Assembly (NCBI GenBank): GCA_001773295.1
Contig: MEWG01000008.1
Location: 55,215 to 67,925 of the forward strand
Length of the DNA stretch: 12,711 bases
Direction: 5' to 3'
Origin: a candidate division WWE3 bacterium RIFOXYD1_FULL_39_9
Lineage (GTDB): Bacteria; Patescibacteriota; WWE3; UBA101185; UBA10185
Made by a program: the position numbers and the translations under genes. Below the pieces are notes generated by a model that saw only the letters and a program-made list of their open reading frames with translations, searched no databases and was not told the DNA's origin. Positions 7,367-12,711 of this stretch are shown in pieces (position 1 is the first letter of the stretch; every line of letters starts with the position of its first letter).

Positions 7367-7385
7367 GAGCGAAGCGAAGGGATTG
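7359..7385 (-). repeat. Direct repeat A: tRNA 5' end plus upstream flank
   Basis: This 27-nt stretch covers the tRNA 5' acceptor strand and its upstream flank (CGAGCGAAGCGAAGGGATTG on the plus strand from 7366). It is repeated at 7402-7427 with two substitutions and one 1-nt gap. The flank contains a short GCGAA-type internal repetition. Confidence 0.75.
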
Positions 7386-7401
7386 AGCGTGTACTCACGC
7401 C

Positions 7402-7427
7402 ACAAGCCCGAGTGAAACGAGGGATTG
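7402..7427 (-). repeat. Direct repeat B: second copy of tRNA 5' end plus flank
   Basis: The near-copy of 7359-7385 lies 43 nt upstream in the tRNA's direction. It includes GGGCTTGT, the first eight bases of the tRNA, and then departs from the tRNA sequence. A third, shorter copy with one extra C lies at 7468-7478. A perfect hairpin, GCGTG-TACT-CACGC, sits between copies A and B at 7387-7400. Confidence 0.75.
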
Positions 7428-7441
7428 TATGAGGAAGCGCA

Positions 7442-7464
7442 GGCACAAAGTGCCGAGCAAGCTC
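7442..7464. other. Two adjacent small hairpins upstream of tRNA-Val
   Basis: GGCAC-AAA-GTGCC at 7442-7454 is followed directly by GAGC-AA-GCTC at 7455-7464. Both are perfect stems. They lie in the 5' flank of the tRNA, past the end of the membrane-protein gene at 7516, and could aid termination or RNA processing. No T-tract follows on either strand. Together with the tRNA and its fragments they account for most of the non-coding stretch 7220-7515; nothing else was recognised there. Confidence 0.5.
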
Positions 7465-7515
7465 ATCCAAGCCCCGAGCTAGGCAATAATACTACAGCAA
7501 CAACTTTGAAACAAT

Positions 7516-8292
7516 TTAGATAAACTTTCTGTAGGCTGAAAACTCCTCGGCCAAAGTAGAACCCTTAAAACTAGCGTAAACATAATAAAAAATCGGTGAG
7601 CCGAATATGTAATCCGCTAACCACTGAAAATTATCTTTTAGAAAGGCGTTTAACTGAAAGTGCAAAGTATAAACAGTACCGGAAATAAACGGAGTATTAA
7701 TTGCTGCAAGTGAAAAAACGATCAATAAAGCTAATGTCATAACTCTTAGATTAGACATTTTCTTGATGTCACCGCCGAAATATTTGTACTTCCCAAGTGT
7801 AAACATATAGAAAAACTTTGATGCAAACAACAAAAAAGTGATAAACATAAAAACAAGAAATGCGTTCACAGCAAGTAAAAATGCAAAGTCCTTAGTAATG
7901 TACGACAGCAGTCCCGAGTATGTCTGATAGTTATTTAGTTCTTGCTGAGTCTTAACAAAAGTAACAGGTGTGTACCTTAACATTGTGGAAATAAACAAAA
8001 CTGTAAAAGTATGGCAAAACAAAAAGTACAAAATCTCAAGTTTAAATTTTCCAAAGGGTGACAAATTATTTATCGAGTGATTTCTGCCAAACACAAATTT
8101 TCGAGAAACATAGCTTATTGCCCATAGAATCAGCGAAAATAACAAAATCTTGATCCCAATTACATTTTGACCGGCATCAGAAAAGATTTTTATAATGTTT
8201 TCGAATAAGAGTACCAGTCCCAAAGCGTAGCCAATATACACTAAGCCGTTTTCCATCATGTGAACAGTCTTCTGCATAGTTAAATTAAACAT
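7516..8292 (-). CDS. Multi-pass membrane protein of unknown function
   Basis: I do not recognise this 258-residue protein. It has five clear hydrophobic segments (about 16-35, 46-65, 85-105, 135-163, 181-200) and a possible weaker sixth near 225-242. Loops are rich in Lys, Asn and aromatic residues, and it has no obvious catalytic motif. The only Cys is in the third segment, in FLFCHTF. The start is uncertain: a GTG at 8295 lies directly before the ATG at 8292, and further in-frame ATGs occur at 8277 and 8259; the last has a GAAGA-like site upstream. It diverges from lepB across about 68 nt and ends about 150 nt before the tRNA. It could be a transport or envelope component; nothing in the sequence says which. 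Confidence 0.6.
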   Translation of the reverse strand: MFNLTMQKTVHMMENGLVYIGYALGLVLLFENIIKIFSDAGQNVIGIKILLFSLILWAISYVSRKFVFGRNHSINNLSPFGKFKLEILYFLFCHTFTVLFISTMLRYTPVTFVKTQQELNNYQTYSGLLSYITKDFAFLLAVNAFLVFMFITFLLFASKFFYMFTLGKYKYFGGDIKKMSNLRVMTLALLIVFSLAAINTPFISGTVYTLHFQLNAFLKDNFQWLADYIFGSPIFYYVYASFKGSTLAEEFSAYRKFI

Positions 8293-8309
8293 CACATGAA
8301 GTGGATGCG

Positions 8310-8327
8310 CAACAACTGAGATTGTTG
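8310..8327. promoter_or_regulatory. Inverted repeat in the divergent lepB/membrane-protein region
   Basis: CAACAA at 8310-8315 is the reverse complement of TTGTTG at 8322-8327, with a 6-nt loop. It lies just upstream of, and partly overlaps, the candidate lepB -35 box, so it could be an operator. It may equally be chance in AT-rich DNA. Confidence 0.25.
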
Positions 8328-8353
8328 TTGAAAATCGAATGATAAACTACAAT
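8325..8353 (+). promoter_or_regulatory. Candidate lepB promoter
   Basis: TTGTTG at 8325-8330 and TACAAT at 8348-8353 are 17 nt apart and resemble -35 and -10 boxes (the -10 matches in five of six positions). Transcription would begin near 8360, at the GTG start codon of lepB, which implies a leaderless message. This agrees with the absence of a Shine-Dalgarno before that GTG. Confidence 0.35.
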
Positions 8354-8360
8354 AAATAAC

Positions 8361-8915
8361 GTGAATTCAGCGCAATTAAAAAAATATCTGGGTTTTTACA
8401 TGGATTTTCTTGAAGTTACCTTAATAATTGTAGGTGTAATCATGATTTCGTATCTATTTTTAGGGCAGTTACTTGAAATCACAGGCGAATCGATGGATCC
8501 GACCCTCTTGGACAAAGAACAAATAGTTGCAGAGAAAGTTTCACTTCTGTACTCGCCGCTTAAGAGAGGCGACATTGTAATTTTTAGACACCCGCATCAA
8601 ACTAGAAGGCTAATTGTTAAAAGAATTATTGGACTACCTGGTGAAAGAATTAAGATTACTGCCGGCAAGGTTTACATTAATGACGAGGTGCTGGATGAAT
8701 ATTATGTTAAGAATCTCCACGGTACAGTTGGTGGAGACGTAATCCGCGAAAACGTGGAATACAAAATAGCCGATGACTCATATGTAGCTATGGGCGATAA
8801 TCGCGAAAAAAGCACCGACTCACGTGAATGGGGTGGTGTAACGAGAGAATTAATAATTGGGAGAGGATTTTTGGTCTTTAAACCGCTGTCGAACCTTCGA
8901 TTTATTCAGCCTTAA
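8361..8915 (+). CDS. lepB: Signal peptidase I
   Basis: Membrane serine protease that cleaves signal peptides from exported proteins, using a Ser/Lys dyad. In this 184-residue form one membrane helix (about 17-38) precedes the catalytic domain. Nucleophile S44 is in GESMDPTL (42-49), general base K87 is in RRLIVKRIIGLPGE (82-95), and the conserved box GDNREKSTDSREWG lies at 145-158. The length is normal for the short bacterial form with one N-terminal helix. The start is a GTG at 8361 with no Shine-Dalgarno; ATG 8400 would remove 13 residues but keep the helix. The gene ends inside rpmA, with a 14-nt convergent overlap. It would serve exported proteins generally, but the two anchored hydrolases in this window seem to keep their signal anchors. 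Confidence 0.93.
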   Translation: MNSAQLKKYLGFYMDFLEVTLIIVGVIMISYLFLGQLLEITGESMDPTLLDKEQIVAEKVSLLYSPLKRGDIVIFRHPHQTRRLIVKRIIGLPGERIKITAGKVYINDEVLDEYYVKNLHGTVGGDVIRENVEYKIADDSYVAMGDNREKSTDSREWGGVTRELIIGRGFLVFKPLSNLRFIQP

Positions 8916-9168
8916 TTGGCTCTACGTCTATTCTTTTCTTCTTCTTAGTGTCCCAAACAAAAGTGACTGTTCCAACTATTTTTGAAAATATTGTGAAATC
9001 GCTGCCCATACCTGTGTTTTTACCGGATTTGAAGTTACGACCTCTTTGTCTAACAATAATCTGGCCACCCTTTACTAAGCTGCCTCCTGAAGATTTCACA
9101 CCCAGCCTTTTACCTGCAACATTTCCTCTTTGACGTGCTTTTGAGCCACCTGCTTTTTTATGTGCCAT
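8902..9168 (-). CDS. rpmA: Ribosomal protein bL27
   Basis: Large-subunit ribosomal protein whose N-terminal arm reaches the peptidyl transferase centre. The 88-residue product starts with MAHKKAGGS as in mature bL27, with no cleavable N-terminal extension of the Firmicutes type. GKRLGVKSSGG (19-29) and IIVRQRGRNFKSGKNTGMG (37-55) are diagnostic. The ATG lies 3 nt after the rplU stop, with an AAGGA site at 9179-9183 (10-nt spacer) inside the rplU tail. It is the last gene of the leftward block, and its 3' end overlaps lepB by 14 nt, so no room remains for an intergenic terminator. Confidence 0.96.
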   Translation of the reverse strand: MAHKKAGGSKARQRGNVAGKRLGVKSSGGSLVKGGQIIVRQRGRNFKSGKNTGMGSDFTIFSKIVGTVTFVWDTKKKKRIDVEPIKAE

Positions 9169-9171
9169 TGA

Positions 9172-9609
9172 TTATTTTTCCTTTTTCTTTAAATTCTTAC
9201 TTGATGTTGCAGCCTTTTTTGTTACTTTAGCGCTCTTTTTCTCAGCTTTTTTAACCTCTGGTTTTGCTTTAGTTTCCGCTTTTTCTGTTGGTTCAACTTC
9301 CTTTTCACCTTTTAGGCTTATTTTATCGATTTTCAAAACGGTTAGAACGTCTCTCTGACCGCTAACCTTGTGATATCTGGATTTTGACTTAAACCTGCCT
9401 ACTTTAAGTTTTCTGGATCTCTTCTGTTCTTGAACTGTAGCTTTTACAACAATGTCTTCAAGTAAAGGTGTTCCTACCATGCTAGTTTTACCGTCGGAAT
9501 AATATAAAACACCGATCTCCAAAGGAGTAAGAAGTGAATTCACGGTTAATACCGCTCCTTCTTGAATATTAAACTGTCTAGATCCAATCTTTATAATAGC
9601 TTGCTTCAT
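9172..9609 (-). CDS. rplU: Ribosomal protein bL21 with lysine-rich C-terminal tail
   Basis: 23S rRNA-binding protein of the large subunit, usually next to rpmA as here. Residues 1-98 form the normal bL21 domain: MKQAIIKIGSRQF at the start, VGTPLLED in the middle and RYHKVSGQRDVLTVLKI at the end of the core. An extra tail of about 45 residues follows, rich in Lys, Ala and Glu (for example KKAEKKSAKVTKKAATS), giving 145 residues against about 103 for the family. The tail is likely disordered and may contact rRNA. ATG 9609 is chosen over TTG 9615 because it gives the usual bL21 N-terminus and has AGG at 9616-9618 with a 6-nt spacer. Confidence 0.95.
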   Translation of the reverse strand: MKQAIIKIGSRQFNIQEGAVLTVNSLLTPLEIGVLYYSDGKTSMVGTPLLEDIVVKATVQEQKRSRKLKVGRFKSKSRYHKVSGQRDVLTVLKIDKISLKGEKEVEPTEKAETKAKPEVKKAEKKSAKVTKKAATSSKNLKKKEK

Positions 9610-9651
9610 ATACAACCTGGTATTATACGTACTAACAGCACAGTTGGCAAG

Positions 9652-9963
9652 TTAAATGCCTTTAACTATATCTTGTGCTAGAATCGGCAATTTTTCTACC
9701 AAATCAAACGAGTCGTCCCCTGCCACTCGGTTTGCCCTGATAAAGCCGCATTTCACGCATTTATGCACTAAAACCTCTTCCCCATCCTTTTTCAAGTATT
9801 TACCTATAGGCTCCATTGAACCGTGGCAATTTGACTTTCTATCGCCGGTGAAATTGTCTATATGTACGGAATAAAGACAAAAAGGACAGTGGTTTCTATT
9901 GCGTGTCCCCGGAGCTGAAATACGTACTTTTTTGCTGCAGTTGGAACAGATGAACGTGTTCAT
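9652..9963 (-). CDS. RNHCP-domain zinc-ribbon protein
   Basis: A 103-residue protein of the RNHCP family, named for the conserved motif seen here in GTRNRNHCPFC (19-29). Three CxxC pairs are visible (C6/C9, C26/C29, C69/C72), with C46 and H47 in addition, so it very likely binds zinc. The function of the family is not established; the location next to rplU and rpmA suggests a link to translation or RNA, which is inference. The ATG at 9963 is preferred over a TTG at 9981 because the zinc-ribbon begins at once (MNTFICSNC); a GAGG lies upstream with a rather long 12-nt spacer. It follows the PilM-like gene by 27 nt and precedes rplU by 42 nt. Confidence 0.85.
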   Translation of the reverse strand: MNTFICSNCSKKVRISAPGTRNRNHCPFCLYSVHIDNFTGDRKSNCHGSMEPIGKYLKKDGEEVLVHKCVKCGFIRANRVAGDDSFDLVEKLPILAQDIVKGI

Positions 9964-9990
9964 TAGGAGAATATACCTCAATTAGAAGTG

Positions 9991-11340
9991 TTATTCTAGC
10001 TCAACATTGGTTCCTACGATGATTAACAGGTCGTAGGTTGCAGTCTCTTCTAAAGTGTCCTCTACCTTTGCGTCTGGATAAATATCCTTAGAATCAGCAA
10101 CTAAAAGGTCTTTATAGGCAATTTTGCTCTTCTTGAAGCGTAAAACGGTTGTATCTTCATTTTGGGCCGCTGTGTCAATCTCGAGTACTTTATAGCCAAA
10201 TTTCTCGAGGGAAGTCTTGGATTTGGCAGCAATACCGTTTATTCCCGAACCATTCTCCACTCTAATACTAAGTTCCTCTTTTTTAAGTACCGGCGCGACT
10301 ACTTGCTCTGAAGCCGTTGCTTCAGTCGGTTCGTCCACACTACTTAACACAGAAGTTTGATCAGCGACCAAATCTGGTTGAGGTTGGCCGTTTACACCCT
10401 TTAGATACATAAAACCGCCAATTAAAACACCAACGATGATAAACGCACCTATAGCTGAACCGACTTGAACAAGCGACAGTGATTTCTTTTCAACAACAGG
10501 CACTGGTATTAACGTCAGTAAGTTCGTTTGAGAGTTAATCAGATCAGGTGCAAAGTCCAACATATAATTTGCGAGAATATTTATTTCAAACCCGGGCTGA
10601 ACTTCTCCAAGATTTGGAACATCTACAGGTCTGACGGAATAGCCCATCGCCAAACTGAATGTTTCATAATTGAGGGTATAAATTATGTCTATAGGCTTTG
10701 CTCTTTTATAAACCGAAAGCTCTTGTACAAGTTTCTGGAGTTCTTCAGTATTTTTTTCAACTTCATATACACCGGTAAAGTAAATTCCACCAAGCTCTGA
10801 AAGCGCGACGACTTGATCATCTTCAGTTTTGGATATAAAGATCGCGGAGTCATTAGTGTTTACATACTTCGGTAAAAGCAAAACCCACGGAATAACTGCT
10901 TTCAACGGAATTCCTAATATATTAGAAAGTTGAATATAAGTCTCAAGAACTTCTTTTTTTATTGCAGCTACTTGATAAACAAATGGCGCTATCTTCTCAT
11001 AAGAAAAGTACATGTCTTCAAGATTTTCACCTCTAAGTTTAGTTTTAAACTCGTTAACGATTTGTTCCTCAATTTCGGTGCCATTTTTATTTACTGTTAC
11101 AAACGATAAAAACACATCCTGAGGCTCGACTATAAAACTTAAACTGAATTTCTTTTTTGTGACTTTTATTGAATCCGAGATAAACTTGCCGAGTAATTCA
11201 GCTGCTTGTTCAACATTAACTATTTTTGAATCATTAATTGAATCTTTAGGAGTTTCGATCGAAAAACTTTGAAGTGAGTCATTTATGATAGCTGTGAGCT
11301 TAAGTACATTTTTATTAATAGAAACAACTAAGTCATTCAT
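9991..11340 (-). CDS. PilM/GspL-like protein fused to LytR_C domain
   Basis: A 449-residue single-pass membrane protein with an unusual layout. Residues 1-270 look like a divergent actin-like PilM/GspL cytoplasmic domain: FSLSFIVEPQDVFLSFV at 65-81 and AAIKKEVLETYIQLSNILGI at 125-144 follow the family pattern, but I see no convincing ATP-binding signature. SQTNLLTLIP (270-279) before the membrane helix (about 289-313) recalls the NLL motif of PilN or GspL in the same position. A low-complexity linker (315-354) leads to a LytR_C-like domain (355-447): LSIRVENGSGINGIAAKS, then DLLIIVG near the end. LytR_C domains are found on wall-associated LytR-CpsA-Psr proteins. By inference it is a transmembrane link between a cytoplasmic assembly platform and the wall. 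It lies 19 nt after rodA, no Shine-Dalgarno is seen, and it is followed by the RNHCP gene. Confidence 0.7.
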   Translation of the reverse strand: MNDLVVSINKNVLKLTAIINDSLQSFSIETPKDSINDSKIVNVEQAAELLGKFISDSIKVTKKKFSLSFIVEPQDVFLSFVTVNKNGTEIEEQIVNEFKTKLRGENLEDMYFSYEKIAPFVYQVAAIKKEVLETYIQLSNILGIPLKAVIPWVLLLPKYVNTNDSAIFISKTEDDQVVALSELGGIYFTGVYEVEKNTEELQKLVQELSVYKRAKPIDIIYTLNYETFSLAMGYSVRPVDVPNLGEVQPGFEINILANYMLDFAPDLINSQTNLLTLIPVPVVEKKSLSLVQVGSAIGAFIIVGVLIGGFMYLKGVNGQPQPDLVADQTSVLSSVDEPTEATASEQVVAPVLKKEELSIRVENGSGINGIAAKSKTSLEKFGYKVLEIDTAAQNEDTTVLRFKKSKIAYKDLLVADSKDIYPDAKVEDTLEETATYDLLIIVGTNVELE

Positions 11341-11357
11341 ATGATAAATATATCATA
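11340..11357. promoter_or_regulatory. Inverted repeat at the PilM-like gene start
   Basis: TATGATA at 11340-11346 pairs with TATCATA at 11351-11357 across AATA. It covers the base before the gap and most of the 19 nt between rodA and the PilM-like start codon, where a Shine-Dalgarno would be expected. It could hide or replace the ribosome site or bind a regulator; chance is possible in such AT-rich DNA. Confidence 0.3.
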
Positions 11358-11359
11358 AA

Positions 11360-12427
11360 TCAGGTTTTTACTCTCCTGTTCATCCATACATTTCCGACAA
11401 CTCCCAAAAGCAAAAAAGACCCCAAAAGCGAGCTTCCGCCGTGTGAAAAAATAGGCAATGTAACACCTGTGACTGGCAATAATCCCAAGTTCATTCCAAC
11501 ATTAATAATAAATTGGATGAAAAATACAAAAAACACACCAATACCAAGCAGTTCCGCAAAAGAATTTTGAGTAGAGTAAACACAAAATAAAATAACTGCT
11601 AAAAATAAAAAGTAGATTACGAAAAGCATAATTAATCCAAACAATCCCCATTCTTCGGCAAATGCGGCAACAATAAAATCAGTCCAGTAAACAGGTAGAA
11701 AATTTAGATGAGTTTGTGTACCTCTGCCAAATCCCTTACCCAAAAGTCCTCCGGAACCCACTGCAATAAGTGCCTGTATTATGTTGTAACCACGGCCTAA
11801 AACGTCTAGTGACGGATTTATAAAGACAAGAATTCTAAACTTTTGATATTCATGAAGAAGATTCCACAATGGAGTAGAAAAAACTCCAAATAATGCCAAA
11901 CCGCCCAAAATGTAAAACTTACTTAATCCTGCGTAAAATAAAATCCCTGCCGCAACTGTAAAAAGTACTATTGTCGAACCTAAGTCCGGTTGAATCAAAA
12001 CAAGTGCAAATAATGGAATCAACAATAATACAAGTCTTAAAAAAATCTTTATATTCTTAAAAACATCTTGATGTTCACTTATAAAACCTGCAAGCATAAA
12101 CACCAATCCTATTTTGGCTACCTCAGAAGTTTGCAATGAGATAAAACCAAGATTAAGCCATCTTGTTGCACCCAGTCTTGTTTCTCCAAAAAACAGCGTT
12201 AGTACAAGTGTAAACAGTGTAAGAGCATAAATGTGTTTCCAGAAGAATTTATAAAAGTTGTAGTCGATGAAAGTTACGGCAACAAAAAGTACATAACCTA
12301 TACCAAAGAAGAGAAGTTGTTCTCTAGCTCTTTCGGGTGCTGTGGAAACTAAAACCGCGTAACTTAATGAAAAAATCAAAATAGGAAATAACAGCAAGAA
12401 AAAATTTAGTTTCTTGGTATAAGACAT
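11360..12427 (-). CDS. rodA: SEDS-family peptidoglycan glycosyltransferase RodA
   Basis: Polytopic SEDS protein that polymerises lipid II into glycan strands during cell elongation, normally with a class B penicillin-binding protein. The 355 residues carry about ten helices. Conserved features are GATRWLNLG (86-94), QTSEVAK (99-105), QPDLGST (146-152), GFGRGTQTHLNFLPVYWTD with the key Asp at D250, then FAEEWG (256-261), PVTGVTLPIFSHGGSS (318-333) and a basic C-terminus. The SEDS motif normally reads QPSE; here it is QTSE. RodA is preferred to FtsW because of length and the GTQT-LNFLP wording. The ATG is 6 nt after the ileS stop, with no strong ribosome site. No penicillin-binding partner gene is in the window. 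Confidence 0.93.
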   Translation of the reverse strand: MSYTKKLNFFLLLFPILIFSLSYAVLVSTAPERAREQLLFFGIGYVLFVAVTFIDYNFYKFFWKHIYALTLFTLVLTLFFGETRLGATRWLNLGFISLQTSEVAKIGLVFMLAGFISEHQDVFKNIKIFLRLVLLLIPLFALVLIQPDLGSTIVLFTVAAGILFYAGLSKFYILGGLALFGVFSTPLWNLLHEYQKFRILVFINPSLDVLGRGYNIIQALIAVGSGGLLGKGFGRGTQTHLNFLPVYWTDFIVAAFAEEWGLFGLIMLFVIYFLFLAVILFCVYSTQNSFAELLGIGVFFVFFIQFIINVGMNLGLLPVTGVTLPIFSHGGSSLLGSFLLLGVVGNVWMNRRVKT

Positions 12428-12433
12428 TAAACG

Positions 12434-12711
12434 CTATCTTTTAATAGAAAATGTGTCGCCTGCTATTAAAGAATTCGCAGACACTTTTTTCTTAATTTCG
12501 TCAGCATACTTATCTACAATAGCTTTATTCTGATCGTTTGATTCATAAACAACACCTACAATATCGCTTACGGACAGTCCAGATTCTTTTCTAAGTTCTT
12601 GAATTTTTCTGACAAATTCCCTTAGTTTTCCTTCCAGCTCAAGCTCTGCGGATATTTCTGTAAACAAACCGATTTTTACTCCGTTTGCTTCTGATACAAC
12701 CCAACTATCGC
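12434..12711 (-). CDS. ileS: Isoleucyl-tRNA synthetase, C-terminal end (partial)
   Basis: Only the last 92 codons are in the window; the reading frame stays open to the right edge, so the gene begins outside it. The sequence around TEISAELELEGKLREF and QELRKESGLSVSD is typical of the tail after the anticodon-binding domain of IleS, in which an EG..RE..R.IQ.LRK motif recurs. The full enzyme charges tRNA-Ile in the cytoplasm. The tail suggests the long, DUF5915-bearing form common in Patescibacteria and eukaryote-like IleS, but the diagnostic catalytic part is not visible. It ends with TAG 6 nt before rodA and is probably the upstream gene of that block. Confidence 0.88.
   Translation of the reverse strand, partial: DSWVVSEANGVKIGLFTEISAELELEGKLREFVRKIQELRKESGLSVSDIVGVVYESNDQNKAIVDKYADEIKKKVSANSLIAGDTFSIKR

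Noticed and set aside
7080..7405. Open reading frames on both strands across the tRNA region
   Set aside because: They run through the tRNA gene and its copies, which also makes their encoded peptides internally repetitive. The structured RNA and repeats explain the sequence better.
7442..7464. Rho-independent terminator for the membrane-protein gene
   Set aside because: The stems are short and neither strand has a following T-run, so only hairpins are reported.
7220..7515. A CRISPR array
   Set aside because: Copies are imperfect, unevenly spaced and clearly derived from the tRNA; there are no regular spacers and no cas genes.
9610..9615. TTG start for rplU at 9615
   Set aside because: The extra two residues are not typical of bL21, and the AGG site fits ATG 9609.
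9991..11340. Naming the gene pilM
   Set aside because: The fold resemblance is weak, nucleotide-binding motifs are not evident, no pilus genes are nearby and the C-terminal LytR_C part is foreign to PilM.

Overview
This window reads as part of a chromosome from a small-genome bacterium of the Candidate Phyla Radiation (Patescibacteria). A Microgenomates- or Katanobacteria-like lineage is my guess, at low confidence. The evidence is AT-rich DNA, very tight packing with 1-14 nt gene overlaps, few clear Shine-Dalgarno sites, minimal versions of envelope genes, and an RNHCP-family protein beside rplU/rpmA. TGA serves as a normal stop (wzy-like and rodA genes), which argues against the TGA=Gly lineages (Gracilibacteria, Absconditabacteria).

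Region 1 (1-7219) is a cell-surface polysaccharide locus. galU (UDP-glucose synthesis) and a membrane-anchored Ig-like protein run rightward. They converge, with a 23-nt overlap, on a leftward operon of three genes that overlap one another by 8 nt: an anchored clan GH-A glycoside hydrolase, a Wzx-type flippase and a Wzy/O-antigen-ligase-type polymerase. From a very short shared intergenic region a second, rightward pair diverges: an anchored GH18-like hydrolase with an altered catalytic motif and a half-size, six-helix MFS-like protein. Together they look like a compact unit for precursor supply, lipid-linked glycan flipping, polymerisation and trimming of a surface glycan. No glycosyltransferase lies in the window, so this part of the pathway must be encoded elsewhere.

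Region 2 (7220-7515) has no protein gene. It holds a leftward tRNA-Val(CAC) with an encoded CCA end. The tRNA sits among partial copies of its own ends: a 24-nt copy of its 3' end on one side and repeated copies of its 5' end plus flank on the other, with several small hairpins.

Region 3 (7516-8915) holds a leftward multi-pass membrane protein of unknown function and, diverging from it, signal peptidase I (lepB), which may be translated from a leaderless mRNA.

Region 4 (8902-12711) is a leftward, probably co-transcribed housekeeping block: the ileS 3' end, rodA, a PilM/GspL-like protein fused through one membrane helix to a LytR_C domain, an RNHCP zinc-ribbon protein, rplU with a lysine-rich tail, and rpmA. 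It links translation with cell-wall growth and possibly with a pilus or secretion apparatus.

The observations most worth following are the tRNA surrounded by its own fragments, the PilM/GspL-LytR_C fusion, and the two-hydrolase polysaccharide locus with the degenerate GH18 motif. All family calls are from reading the sequence; no database search was run.
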